DNA of 64,000 nucleotides from CAVSRC01 sp963830205 (GTDB taxonomy: Bacteria > Pseudomonadota > Alphaproteobacteria > Rhizobiales > Kaistiaceae), in assembly GCA_963830205.1 (NCBI GenBank), contig CAWHLP010000012.1, positions 1 through 64,000 on the forward strand. The letters run 5' to 3'. The translations under genes and the position numbers were made by a program. This document shows positions 30,605 through 41,244 of the stretch, in pieces. Each line of letters opens with the position of its first letter. The stretch's first letter is position 1. The notes beneath the pieces were generated by a model. That model was not told where the DNA came from. It was given only the letters and a program-made list of their open reading frames with translations, and made no database searches.

Positions 30605-31696
30605 ATGCGCGTTCATACTGCCTTACTGCTCGCCGCCGCTGCCCTTTTCGTGGCCACATCGGCCTCGGCAGAGGACAAAGTGGTCAACGTCTACAATTGG
30701 TCGGACTATATCGCCGACGACACCCTGGCCAATTTTACCAAGGAGACCGGCATCAAGGTCACCTACGACGTCTACGATTCCATGGAGACGCTCGAGGCCA
30801 AGGTCTATGCCGGCTCTTCCGGCTACGACGTCATCGTGCCGACCAACCCGAACCTGCAGCGCATGATCACCGCGGGCGTGCTGCAGCCGCTCGACAAATC
30901 GAAGCTGCCCAACGACAAGCACCAGTGGAAGTTCATTTCCGACCGCCTGGCCGCCTACGATCCCGGCAACAAGTATGCCGAGGACTACATGTGGGGGACC
31001 ACCGGCATCGGCTACAACATCGACAAGATCAAGGCGATCATGCCCGATGCGCCGGTCGATTCCTGGGCGATGGTCTTCGATCCCAAGATCATCTCCAAGT
31101 TCAAGAGCTGCGGCGTCTACTTCCTCGATTCGCCCGACGACGTGTTCCCCGCGATGCTGGCCTATCTCGGCCTCGACCCCAACTCCAAGAAGGAGGAAGA
31201 CCTCAACAAGGCGGCCGACGCGCTGAAGCTGGTCACGCCCTATGTCCAGAAGTTCCATTCCTCCGAATACATCGACGCGCTCGCCAACGGCGATATCTGC
31301 ATGGCGATCGGCTATTCCGGCGATGTGTTCCAAGCCAGGGACCGCGCCGACCAGGCCAAGAACGGTAACCACCTCGCCTATTCGATCCCCAAGGAGGGGG
31401 CGCTGATGTGGTTCGATTCGATGGCCATCCTCAAGGACGCGCCGCATCCCGACAACGCGCTTGCCTTCATCAACTACATGATGGATCCGAAGGTGGCCGC
31501 GGCGAATTCCAACTACGTCTACTACGCCAACGGCAATCTCGATTCGCAGAAGTTGCTCAGCCAGGACGTTATCGGCGACCCGGCCATCTACCCGCCTCAG
31601 GCCGTCCTCGACAAGACGTTCACCACCACGCCCCCCGACCAGAGCGTCCAGCGCCTGTGGACGCGGCTGTGGACGTCGGTGAAGACGGGGCAGTGA
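30605..31696 (+). CDS. potF: Putrescine/polyamine ABC transporter substrate-binding protein
   Basis: A 363-residue periplasmic binding protein with a signal peptide (about 1-22, ends SASA) and the PotF/PotD opening VVNVYNWSDYIADDTLANFT. Polyamine-site features include YDVIVPTN, WGTTGIGYN and ANGDICMAIGYSGDVFQA. Strong ribosome site (AAGGAG). Leads the potFGHI operon and is divergent from the puuA-like gene, tying uptake to catabolism. A stem-loop follows the gene. Confidence 0.95.
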   Translation: MRVHTALLLAAAALFVATSASAEDKVVNVYNWSDYIADDTLANFTKETGIKVTYDVYDSMETLEAKVYAGSSGYDVIVPTNPNLQRMITAGVLQPLDKSKLPNDKHQWKFISDRLAAYDPGNKYAEDYMWGTTGIGYNIDKIKAIMPDAPVDSWAMVFDPKIISKFKSCGVYFLDSPDDVFPAMLAYLGLDPNSKKEEDLNKAADALKLVTPYVQKFHSSEYIDALANGDICMAIGYSGDVFQARDRADQAKNGNHLAYSIPKEGALMWFDSMAILKDAPHPDNALAFINYMMDPKVAAANSNYVYYANGNLDSQKLLSQDVIGDPAIYPPQAVLDKTFTTTPPDQSVQRLWTRLWTSVKTGQ

Positions 31697-31707
31697 GCCA
31701 TGGATCG

Positions 31708-31735
31708 GGCGGCGGCGCCATCGAGCGTCGCCGCC
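31708..31735 (+). other. Intercistronic stem-loop between potF and potG
   Basis: A 10-base stem with one mismatch (GGCGGCGGCG / CGTCGCCGCC, 8-base loop) lies in the 55-base potF-potG gap. Such hairpins after a binding-protein gene often protect the upstream mRNA and lower expression of the downstream genes; that role is inferred. Confidence 0.5.
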
Positions 31736-31751
31736 GACTTGAGGGGGCGTG

Positions 31752-32906
31752 ATGGCCAAGACGGCTCTCGGACCGGTTCGGCGGAAGTTTGCTCCGTGGA
31801 ATGACCCCGCCGCCAAGCCGTTCATCGAGTTTCGCGGCGTCACCAAGCGCTTCGGCGATTTCACCGCCGTCGACGACATCTCGCTGACCATCTACGAGCG
31901 CGAGTTCTTCGCCCTGCTCGGCCCCTCCGGCTGCGGCAAGACCACCATGATGCGCATGGTCGCCGGCTTCGACGAGCCGACGGCGGGCGACGTCATGCTC
32001 GACGGCAGGAATCTCGCCGGCGTGCCGCCCTACCGGCGGCCGAGCAACATGATGTTCCAGTCCTACGCGCTCTTTCCCCACATGACGGTCGAAGGCAATG
32101 TCGGCTTCGGCCTCAAGCAGGAGGGCATGGCCAAGGATGAGATCGCCGGGCGCGTCGCCGAGATGCTCAAGCTGGTCAAGCTGACGCCCTTCGCCAAGCG
32201 CCGGCCGGACCAGCTCTCCGGCGGCCAGAAACAGCGCGTCGCGCTCGCCCGCTCGCTCGCCAAGAAGCCCAAGGTGCTGCTCCTCGACGAGCCGCTCGGC
32301 GCGCTCGACAAGAAGCTGCGCGAGGAGACGCAGTTCGAGCTCTCCGACCTGCAGGTCGACCTCGGCCTCACCTTCATCATCGTCACCCACGACCAGGAAG
32401 AGGCGATGACGCTGGCCGATCGCATCGCGGTCATGGACCACGGCAAGATCATCCAGATCGGCACGCCGGCCGAGATCTACGAGCAGCCCAATTCGCGCTA
32501 CGTCGCCGACTTCATCGGCAACATCAATCTGCTCGAAGGCAGGGTCATCGCCGCCAGCGGCGGCGCCATCCGCATGGAGTGCGGCGGCACCGGCGCCATG
32601 GTCGATGTCGACCTGCAGGAGGTCCAGGCCAGCACCGGCGACACCGCCTGGTTCGCGGTCAGGCCGGAGAAGGTCGGCATCTCGCTGTCGGCGCCGGCCG
32701 ATACATCGGTCAACGCCATTCCCGGCGAGGTCTGGGACATCGAGTACCTCGGCGACGTCTCCATCTATCACGTGCGCCTGGCGAGCGGCGCCACGCTCAA
32801 GACGACGGTCGCCAATGCCACCCGCCTGGTCGAGCGGCCGATCACCTGGGAGGACAAGGTCTGGCTCACTTGGCCGCGCGACGGCGGCGTGGTGCTGACC
32901 AAATGA
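31752..32906 (+). CDS. potG: Putrescine ABC transporter ATP-binding protein
   Basis: A 384-residue ATPase of the spermidine/putrescine importer. Walker A GPSGCGKTT, signature LSGGQKQR, Walker B VLLLDEPLGALD and switch histidine IIVTHDQEEA are intact. A C-terminal TOBE regulatory domain (about 280-384) follows. The ATG at 31752 has GAGGGGG upstream; a GTG one codon earlier is possible. Confidence 0.95.
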   Translation: MAKTALGPVRRKFAPWNDPAAKPFIEFRGVTKRFGDFTAVDDISLTIYEREFFALLGPSGCGKTTMMRMVAGFDEPTAGDVMLDGRNLAGVPPYRRPSNMMFQSYALFPHMTVEGNVGFGLKQEGMAKDEIAGRVAEMLKLVKLTPFAKRRPDQLSGGQKQRVALARSLAKKPKVLLLDEPLGALDKKLREETQFELSDLQVDLGLTFIIVTHDQEEAMTLADRIAVMDHGKIIQIGTPAEIYEQPNSRYVADFIGNINLLEGRVIAASGGAIRMECGGTGAMVDVDLQEVQASTGDTAWFAVRPEKVGISLSAPADTSVNAIPGEVWDIEYLGDVSIYHVRLASGATLKTTVANATRLVERPITWEDKVWLTWPRDGGVVLTK

Positions 32907-32948
32907 CGGGCGGGCAACCCACAACCGTTGCGCTTAGGGGGAACGCTC

Positions 32949-33899
32949 ATGACCGTGGCTGACGCCGCGCCGGCCGCAGCCGTGGCCAAGCGGTCGGGCT
33001 GGGCGCGCTGGCCGGTTGTGGCGGTGCCTTATGTCTGGCTGCTGGTGCTCTTCTTCGTTCCCTTCCTGATCGTGCTGAAGATCTCCTTCTCCACATCGAT
33101 GCTGGCCCAGCCGCCGTATTTCCCGACCTTTCATCTCGGCGCCGGCCTCGCCGACTTCTGGCAACAGGCGAAGAAGTTCACCGTCGACAACTACACCTTC
33201 CTCACCACCGACTCGCTCTATTGGAAGGCCTACCTGTCGAGCCTGTGGATCGCGTTCGCCTCGACCGTCCTCGTCCTGCTGGTCGGCTACCCCATCGCCT
33301 ATGGCATGGCGCGCGCTCCGCGCGGCTGGCAGCCGACCCTGCTGATGCTGGTCATCCTGCCCTTCTGGACGTCGTTCCTGATCCGCGTCTACGCCTGGAT
33401 CGGCATCCTCAAGAAGGAGGGCCTGCTCAACGAGCTGCTGCTCTGGCTGGGCGTCATCCACCAGCCGCTGACCATCCTCAACACCAACTGGGCGGTCTAT
33501 ATCGGCATCGTCTATTCCTATCTGCCGTTCATGGTGCTGCCGCTCTACGCGGCGCTCGAGAAGATGGACGAGTCGCTGCTCGAGGCCGCCGCCGATCTCG
33601 GCTGCACGCGGCTCAAGGCCTTCTGGCAGATCACCTTCCCGCTGTCGCTGCCCGGTGTCGTCGCCGGCTGCTTCCTGGTCTTCATCCCGGCCACCGGCGA
33701 ATTTGTCATTCCCGATCTGCTCGGCGGCAACGGCACGCTGATGATCGGCAAGACGCTGTGGGACGAGTTCTTCTCGAACCGCGATTGGCCCCTGGCCTCG
33801 GCGGTCGCCGTCATCCTGCTGCTCATCCTTGTCGTCCCTATCGTCATCTTCCAGAACCGGGCGGCGCGCGGCGAGGGCGCGCTCAACAAGGTACCCTAG
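32949..33899 (+). CDS. potH: Putrescine ABC transporter permease PotH
   Basis: A 316-residue inner-membrane permease with six hydrophobic segments and the EAA loop that contacts the ATPase (ESLLEAAADLGCTRLKAFWQ). The N-terminal tail of about 25 residues is Ala-rich before the first helix (VAVPYVWLLVLFFVPFLIV). The ATG at 32949 has AGGGGGA upstream. Ends two bases before the potI ATG. Confidence 0.94.
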   Translation: MTVADAAPAAAVAKRSGWARWPVVAVPYVWLLVLFFVPFLIVLKISFSTSMLAQPPYFPTFHLGAGLADFWQQAKKFTVDNYTFLTTDSLYWKAYLSSLWIAFASTVLVLLVGYPIAYGMARAPRGWQPTLLMLVILPFWTSFLIRVYAWIGILKKEGLLNELLLWLGVIHQPLTILNTNWAVYIGIVYSYLPFMVLPLYAALEKMDESLLEAAADLGCTRLKAFWQITFPLSLPGVVAGCFLVFIPATGEFVIPDLLGGNGTLMIGKTLWDEFFSNRDWPLASAVAVILLLILVVPIVIFQNRAARGEGALNKVP

Positions 33900-33901
33900 C
33901 C

Positions 33902-34723
33902 ATGAGCCGGCGCTTCACCTCGTTCAACATTGCCTCGGTGACGCTGGGCTTCGCCTTCCTCTATCTGCCGATCGTCATTCTGGTGATCTATTCATTCAAC
34001 GCCTCCAAGCTGGTCACGGTGTGGGGCGGCTGGTCGGGCAAGTGGTACGGCGAGCTGATGAACGACGGCGCCCTGCTCGATGCCGCCTGGGTGACGCTGC
34101 GCGTCGCGCTGCTCTCGGCGACGGTGGCGACCGTGCTCGGCACCATGGCCGCCGTGGTGCTGGTGCGCTTCGGCCGCTTCAAGGGGCGGTCGCTGTTCTC
34201 CGGCATGATCTACGCGCCGCTGGTCATGCCCGACGTCATCACCGGCCTGTCGCTGCTGCTGCTCTTCGTCGCCCTCAATGTGGCGCGCGGCTTCTGGACG
34301 ATCACGCTCGCCCACATCACCTTTTCGATGTGCTACGTGGCGGTCGTCATCCAGTCGCGGCTGTTCACGTTCGACCGCAGCCTGGAGGAGGCGGCCGAGG
34401 ATCTCGGCTGTCCGCCGTGGAAGACGTTCTTCGTCATCACCCTGCCGATCATCCTGCCGGCGGTCATCGCCGGCTGGATGCTGGGCTTCACCCTGTCGCT
34501 CGACGATCTGGTCATCGCCAGCTTCACCACCGGCCCCGGCGCCACCACCCTGCCGATGAAGATCTACAGCCAGGTCCGCCTCGGCGTGACGCCGGAGATC
34601 AATGCGGTGTGCACGATCCTGATAGCCGTCGTTACCGCCGGCGTGATCGCCGCCTCGATCGTGTCCAAGCGCGCCGAGGTGGAGCGCCGGCGTGCCGAGC
34701 ACCTGGCGGCAGCGGAAGCCTGA
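33902..34723 (+). CDS. potI: Putrescine ABC transporter permease PotI
   Basis: A 273-residue permease, the second membrane subunit of the putrescine importer. Six helices and the EAA loop RSLEEAAEDLGCPPWKTFFV are clear, as is the typical C-terminal segment SLDDLVIASFTTGPGATTLP. Last gene of the operon; it converges on the heavy-metal-sensor-like gene with only 15 bases between the two stops. Confidence 0.94.
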   Translation: MSRRFTSFNIASVTLGFAFLYLPIVILVIYSFNASKLVTVWGGWSGKWYGELMNDGALLDAAWVTLRVALLSATVATVLGTMAAVVLVRFGRFKGRSLFSGMIYAPLVMPDVITGLSLLLLFVALNVARGFWTITLAHITFSMCYVAVVIQSRLFTFDRSLEEAAEDLGCPPWKTFFVITLPIILPAVIAGWMLGFTLSLDDLVIASFTTGPGATTLPMKIYSQVRLGVTPEINAVCTILIAVVTAGVIAASIVSKRAEVERRRAEHLAAAEA

Positions 34724-34738
34724 AGCGGAGCGTCGACC

Positions 34739-35176
34739 CTACGGGAAGGGGCCGCGCGGCGGCCTGATCCGCGCCCTCACATCCGGCGGAGCGTTGGCGA
34801 TGGCGTCGGCGATGATGGTCTGGCCGATCTTCTGAGCGTCGTCGGTCGTCGTGCGCACGTCGTTGAATGCCGTATCGAGCGCCGCCCGGTCGAAGGGGTT
34901 GGCGCGCATCGCCTCGAACATGCGCTGGCGGGCACCCTGGATCGCATCGAGGCTGCGCCGGAACTCGCCGCGGTGGGCGCGGACCTGCTCGCGGATGTCG
35001 CCCTGCATCTCCGGCGGGAAGGCGTGGATGCCGAGCGCCACGATGCGGTCGATCTCGCCGCCGGACGGCGGTCCACCGAAGCGCGAAACGGTGAAGCCGG
35101 CGATCATCAGGTTCGCCGCCAGCGAGACGAACAGCACGACGAGCAGCGTGACCGCGAAGGGGCCACGGATCGTCAT
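34739..35176 (-). CDS. Periplasmic heavy-metal-sensor-like protein (CnrR/CpxP-type)
   Basis: A 145-residue membrane-anchored protein with one N-terminal helix (FAVTLLVVLFVSLAANLMIA) and a helical periplasmic domain rich in Arg/Glu (PPEMQGDIREQVRAHRGEFR and RQRMFEAMRANPFDRAAL). This resembles the heavy-metal resistance (CnrR, Pfam PF13801) fold. In CnrYXH systems CnrR is the metal sensor that acts through the anti-sigma factor, and the neighbours here fit that scheme. Its ATG overlaps the anti-sigma stop (ATGA). Confidence 0.78.
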   Translation of the reverse strand: MTIRGPFAVTLLVVLFVSLAANLMIAGFTVSRFGGPPSGGEIDRIVALGIHAFPPEMQGDIREQVRAHRGEFRRSLDAIQGARQRMFEAMRANPFDRAALDTAFNDVRTTTDDAQKIGQTIIADAIANAPPDVRARIRPPRGPFP

Positions 35177-35589
35177 AGCACGCTCCCTGAATCGGAGGTG
35201 GTCGCGCTCGAACCGAACATCAGCCCGGCCAGCGTGTCCTCGCCCTGGCTGGAGGGAAGCACCTCGCCGGCGGCGAAGCCGGCGACCAGGAAGACGACCA
35301 TCGCCGCGCTCGCCCAGGCGAACAGCCGCCGTGTCGGTTGCAGCGTCAGGTCGCGGTGCTTGTGATGCTCGATGCCGGCCATGATGCGGCCCATCTGGGC
35401 GGCGTCCATGGCGACCGGCGTCACCGCCGCAGCGAGCAGGTCATCGAGCCTTGCCGCCTCAGCCTGCAGCCTTGCCGCCTGCGGCTCGGCCTTGATCAGC
35501 GCCTCGGCTTCGGCACGTTCGGCCGCCGGCCACCGCGTCAGGTTTCCGCCGAGCCGGCTCAGCATTTCTTCAAATCGTTCGAGGTTCAT
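35173..35589 (-). CDS. Membrane-bound anti-sigma factor
   Basis: A 138-residue protein. The N-terminal cytoplasmic part (MNLERFEEMLSRLGGNLTRW) precedes a single membrane helix (about 90-107, SAAMVVFLVAGFAAG) and a short periplasmic tail. It is encoded directly after an ECF sigma factor, with overlapping stop and start (ATGA), the usual arrangement for its cognate anti-sigma factor. No zinc-finger (ZAS) cysteines or histidines are seen in the N-terminal domain. Confidence 0.8.
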   Translation of the reverse strand: MNLERFEEMLSRLGGNLTRWPAAERAEAEALIKAEPQAARLQAEAARLDDLLAAAVTPVAMDAAQMGRIMAGIEHHKHRDLTLQPTRRLFAWASAAMVVFLVAGFAAGEVLPSSQGEDTLAGLMFGSSATTSDSGSVL

Positions 35590-36266
35590 GGCTCCAGTCC
35601 CCCTTGCGCCTCGCGCTCAGCGAGTCGCATTCGCAGTGTCCGCCGCGCCCTCACCAGAAGCTGCTCGACTGCCCCGACAGACAGCCCCATCGCTTCGGCG
35701 ATCTCGGCATTGGATCGTTCCCCGTCCGCAGTCAACAGAATGGCCGCTCGTTGCCGCGCCGGCAATGCGCCTATGTCGCGGGTGACCGCCTTGAGGGCGG
35801 CGCTGGCGACCATCCTGTCGTCGGCCCGCGGCTGCGGGTCGGCGGCATCCTCCACCACCTCCAGCCCGAAGAAGCGCCGCGTCTTCTTCTTGCGCTCGCC
35901 GTCGATGGCGCGGTTGATCGTCATCCGCGTCAGATAGGCGGCGAAAGGCGGGCCGCCCGGCTGCCAGCGGCCGGCGTTGCGCCACAGGCTCCAGAAGGTC
36001 TCCTGGACGATGTCGTCGGCTTCCGCCAGGCCGCCGCTGAATCGCAGCGCCAGCGCCTTCAGCCGGCCACCGTGGCGGCGCACGATCTCGGCGAACGCGC
36101 GCTGATCGCCGGCGGCAATCTCCGCCACCAGCACCTCATCGGTCGTCCCGGCATTCGTATCCAACGAGCGTCGCCCCCCGGTGGCCCTGATCTTACCGGC
36201 AGAAGCCGGTTCCCGTCGCGCCTTTTGCGACGTGGCCACCGGGGCGAGCGTGATGAGCCATTCCAT
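35586..36266 (-). CDS. ECF-type RNA polymerase sigma factor
   Basis: A 226-residue sigma-70 factor of the ECF group. Region 2 includes RLKALALRFSGGLAEADDIV and QETFWSLWRN. Region 4 includes LPARQRAAILLTADGERSNA and LSVGAVEQLLVRARRTLR. It has a longer N-terminus than most ECF factors (about 45 residues before region 2), so a start inside is possible. It probably directs transcription of this operon, including the EF-hand gene 49 bases upstream; this is inferred. Confidence 0.9.
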   Translation of the reverse strand: MEWLITLAPVATSQKARREPASAGKIRATGGRRSLDTNAGTTDEVLVAEIAAGDQRAFAEIVRRHGGRLKALALRFSGGLAEADDIVQETFWSLWRNAGRWQPGGPPFAAYLTRMTINRAIDGERKKKTRRFFGLEVVEDAADPQPRADDRMVASAALKAVTRDIGALPARQRAAILLTADGERSNAEIAEAMGLSVGAVEQLLVRARRTLRMRLAEREAQGGLEP

Positions 36267-36315
36267 CGGTCTCCCTCAGCTCGCCCCGAGTGCTGCCCTT
36301 GCCTGTCGTTACTGC

Positions 36316-36933
36316 CTAGCGCCGCGGGCCGGGGCCGTAGCCCTGTCCGGGACGAGGCATGCCGGCGTTGAACTCATCCTGCGAAATGACGCCGTCGTGG
36401 TTGGTGTCAAGGCTGGCGAAGTTCGGCGGGCCACCCTGCGGGCCGTTGCCGGCACCCCAGCCGGGGCCGCCACCCATGCGGCCCATGCCCGGGCCCTGGC
36501 CCTGACCCCAGCCGCCGCGGCCGTCACGGTCCCAGTTCCTGCCGCCGTCGTGGCGCATGCCCGGGCCAGCGCGGTCGCCAGGCCCGCCGGGCCCACCGCG
36601 CCCACCGAACATCCGGCCGAAATCGCCGCGCAGCTCGTCGGGCGTCAGCTTGCCGTCGTGGTTTTCGTCGAGCGCGTCGAAGGTCGCGGTCGAAATGACG
36701 GCGAATTCGGTCTTGTCGACGGAGCCGTCGTGGTTGGCGTCGAGCAGGTTGAACATCACCTGGGCGCGGACCGGCAACCCCTGCGCGGCGGCCGGCGGGT
36801 TCGCTGCCGGGCCCATCCCCGGGCCGTTGCCGGCGGGGCCGGTGCCGTCGCCGCCAGCGGCGAAGGTCGGCACGGTCAGGGCGGTCGAAGCCGCAAGTAT
36901 CGCAGCGGCCATGATCAAGGTCTTGGCAGACAT
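36316..36933 (-). CDS. Exported three-EF-hand calcium-binding protein
   Basis: A 205-residue protein with a signal peptide (about 1-25). Three canonical EF-hand loops lie at about 65-76 (DANHDGSVDKTE), 89-100 (DENHDGKLTPDE) and 176-187 (DTNHDGVISQDE). All have the Asp/Asn and final Glu ligands for Ca2+. Hands 2 and 3 are separated by a 70-residue Gly/Arg/Met-rich linker. It leads the sigma/anti-sigma/CnrR-like genes on the same strand. A role as periplasmic Ca2+ or metal buffer or sensor is inferred from the domains and the operon. Confidence 0.85.
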   Translation of the reverse strand: MSAKTLIMAAAILAASTALTVPTFAAGGDGTGPAGNGPGMGPAANPPAAAQGLPVRAQVMFNLLDANHDGSVDKTEFAVISTATFDALDENHDGKLTPDELRGDFGRMFGGRGGPGGPGDRAGPGMRHDGGRNWDRDGRGGWGQGQGPGMGRMGGGPGWGAGNGPQGGPPNFASLDTNHDGVISQDEFNAGMPRPGQGYGPGPRR

Positions 36934-36963
36934 AGTGTTTTCCTCGTGCGGGCATCGCCCATT

Positions 36964-37020
36964 CGACGCCCTTCACCGCCAACACGGGTGAAGCCGGAGG
37001 CGCCCTACGTCCGCCAACAT
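36964..37020 (-). promoter_or_regulatory. Direct repeat upstream of the EF-hand operon
   Basis: The 9-mer CCGCCAACA occurs at 36976-36984 and again at 37011-37019, 35 bases apart. A similar GCCCTTCA/GCCCTACG context precedes each copy. On the minus strand this is TGTTGGCGG in the leader of the EF-hand gene. It could be a repeated binding site for the ECF factor or another regulator. Confidence 0.35.
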
Positions 37021-37056
37021 TAATTATCGGTCATGCGCGGCCGATGCGGGGCAGTT

Positions 37057-38835
37057 CTAGCCGCGCGGCAGGCCGGCCTGGTCGTCCCTGAGGGTCACCT
37101 GGCGCGGACCGATCAGCGGCGTCCGCCAGGTCCCGGTGACCGAAAGCGGGATGGCCTGTCCGGGGTCGGCCTTCATCGCCAGCGTCGCGCTGGCCTCGAC
37201 CGAGCCGGTGATCAGCGAGCCGCGTCCGTTGAGGGCGACGGTGTAATCCTTCCCGTCGACCGTCAGGTCGCTGGTCGACAGGATGCTGTTGGCGATCGCC
37301 ACGGTTCCGGCGAGCTTGCCGAACGGTGCCGAGCCGTTGCCCGGCGGCATCGGTTCGGCGAGCGGATCGATCATGCGCGCCGCGAGCTGCTTCATGTCGA
37401 AGCCGTTGAGCGTGCCGTTCACGATCGCCACCGACCCGCCGCCGGCGATCGAATGGGCCAGTTCGCCCCAGGTGGCGCCGCTGCCGTTGACGTCGATGCT
37501 GGCGTTCGCCTTGCCGCTGAGCGCGCCGATGGCCATGAGGTCGGTGAGCGGACCCTGCGCCTGCGCGCCGGCAATCGCCGCCTTGATGTGGGCGTTGAGC
37601 CGATCGCCGTCCATCTTGGCGGCGATGGTGGCGCTGAGCTTGCCGCCATAGACCTGCGCCTCGCCGATGTTCACCGTGGCGGCGCCGTCCTTGATGGTGC
37701 CGGTCGCCCCGAAACCGGTCATCCGCACGCTGCCGATCAGCACCTCGCTCACCGACAGCCTGAGGTCGCAATCGATGAGGTCGGCGACCGGCAGCCGCGT
37801 CACCGCGAACGGCCATGGCCCGTTGGCGCCGAGGTCGGCGCGCGCCGCCTCGAAATAGGGCGAGAGGTCGAGCTTGGCGGCAGCGAAGGTGCCCTGGATG
37901 GCCGGTCGCACGCCGCTGAAATCGACCGCCAGCACGCCCTGGGCATCGTTGCCGTCGAGGCTGACGTCGGCCTTGGAGAATTGCACTCCCGACCCGTGCC
38001 AGGAGAGCTTGCCGGCGATCGATGCCGGGCCGAGGATCGAGCCGTTGCCGAGCGGCGTGCCCAGCCACGCCACCACCTTGCGCAGCGACGGCGTGTTGAG
38101 CGAGGCATCACCCTCGAAATCGACGCCGTCGATGCCGAGCGCCTTGCCGCTGAAGGAGAGGCGCAGCGGCGTCGACGCGATCGCCAGGTGGACCGACGAT
38201 CCCTTGCCGGTGATGAGGTCGAGGGGGCTGGCGACCGAGCCGTTGAACTCGACCGCCTCGCCGCGCCAGAGCAGCTTGCCGTTGCCGCTGGCCGAGGCCG
38301 CGGCGCCGGCCCAGGCGAGGTTGAGGTCGACCGCGCTCACTTCCTCGTGGCGCTTGTTGGCCAGGTCGTCATAGACGATGGTGCCATCGTCGATCTGCAG
38401 AACGCCGACGGCGAGGTCGGCGATCGCCGGCTGACCGTTGGCGTCGTCGCGCGCCATCTTCCAGTTGGCGCGGCCATCGCCGTCGCTGACCAGGTGGACG
38501 CGCGGCCGCACCAGTTCGAAGGCCTCCAGCTCCATCCGCCCGGTGAGTAGCGGCAGCAGGCGGAGGCGGGTCGTCACCTCGTCGGCGACCACGAAGGGAT
38601 CGTCGCCCATGCCCTCCGGGTTGGCGATGGTCAGCCCATCGATGGTGACGGCAAGGTGGGGGTAGACCGACAGGCTGGCTTCGCCGGAAAGGGTGACCGC
38701 ACGTCCGGTCGCCGCCGAGATCTCTCCGGCGATGCGCTGCTTGATGAGGTCGGGCGAGACCAGCAGCGGCACCGCCAGCGTGGCAAGTCCCGCCAGTCCG
38801 ACGGCGATGACGGCCAGGATGGCGATACGTTTCAT
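37057..38835 (-). CDS. AsmA family protein
   Basis: A 592-residue protein with one N-terminal helix (MKRIAILAVIAVGLAGLATL) and the AsmA N-terminal domain (DLIKQRIAGEISAATGRAVT, YPHLAVTIDGLTIANPEG). A long beta-rich middle and an AsmA_2-type C-terminal region (AQVYGGKLSATIAAKMDGDR, GSGATWGELAHSIAGGGSVA) follow. AsmA-like proteins span the periplasm and are linked to phospholipid transport and outer-membrane homeostasis. The open frame extends to 38955, but the ATG at 38835 gives the membrane anchor at the start. Confidence 0.9.
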   Translation of the reverse strand: MKRIAILAVIAVGLAGLATLAVPLLVSPDLIKQRIAGEISAATGRAVTLSGEASLSVYPHLAVTIDGLTIANPEGMGDDPFVVADEVTTRLRLLPLLTGRMELEAFELVRPRVHLVSDGDGRANWKMARDDANGQPAIADLAVGVLQIDDGTIVYDDLANKRHEEVSAVDLNLAWAGAAASASGNGKLLWRGEAVEFNGSVASPLDLITGKGSSVHLAIASTPLRLSFSGKALGIDGVDFEGDASLNTPSLRKVVAWLGTPLGNGSILGPASIAGKLSWHGSGVQFSKADVSLDGNDAQGVLAVDFSGVRPAIQGTFAAAKLDLSPYFEAARADLGANGPWPFAVTRLPVADLIDCDLRLSVSEVLIGSVRMTGFGATGTIKDGAATVNIGEAQVYGGKLSATIAAKMDGDRLNAHIKAAIAGAQAQGPLTDLMAIGALSGKANASIDVNGSGATWGELAHSIAGGGSVAIVNGTLNGFDMKQLAARMIDPLAEPMPPGNGSAPFGKLAGTVAIANSILSTSDLTVDGKDYTVALNGRGSLITGSVEASATLAMKADPGQAIPLSVTGTWRTPLIGPRQVTLRDDQAGLPRG

Positions 38836-39016
38836 GCGATCGGGGTTCCCCCAAAGCTGGGCATCTCTGGGTAGGAAGAAATGCCGGGAACCGCAAGGAA
38901 TTTCTGGCCGCGGCTGCCCGCAAGCGCGATTGGGCAAGCATACCGGCGATGACACGGGGCGGGGCGGGCGCTATCGGTGGAGCACGCGCGCATGTCAGGG
39001 AAGGAGCGCTTTCACG

Positions 39017-40975
<1,959 letters not shown>

Positions 40976-40982
40976 GGCGCCG

Positions 40983-41185
40983 CCGCAACCTCCCATCGCC
41001 CCCTTGTGGGGGAGAATGGCGGAGCCCGATCTTCGCCGCAGGCGGAGATCGTTGGCGTAGCTAAGAGGGGGGTTGTGGCACGGCCTTGCCGGCACCCCCC
41101 TCTTGGCTCCGCTAACGTCTCGCTAACGCGAGCCGTAAGCTTCGCCATTCTCCCCCGCAAGGGGGGAGATGGCCGTGCCGGTCTC
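40983..41185. repeat. Long nested palindromic intergenic repeat
   Basis: Outer arms CCCCCTTGTGGGGGAGAATGG (from about 40999) and CCATTCTCCCCCGCAAGGGGG (from about 41145) pair over 22-24 bases. Inner arms around AGAGGGGGGTT (41064) and ACCCCCCTCT (41094) pair again. The right part contains a tandem GCTAACG (41111-41127). The element is of a type repeated in many Hyphomicrobiales genomes. It lies between aacS and the IS element. Confidence 0.8.
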
Positions 41186-41244
41186 GATGGTCCCCACGAT
41201 GGGCATGCCGCGCGTGAGCTGCTGCCGGTTCAGTAGACACGATC

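Noticed and set aside
36181..37023. Plus-strand frame opposite the EF-hand gene as an Ala-rich protein
   Set aside because: It is the antisense of the EF-hand gene and its operon. It has no plausible start or family, whereas the minus strand encodes canonical EF-hands.
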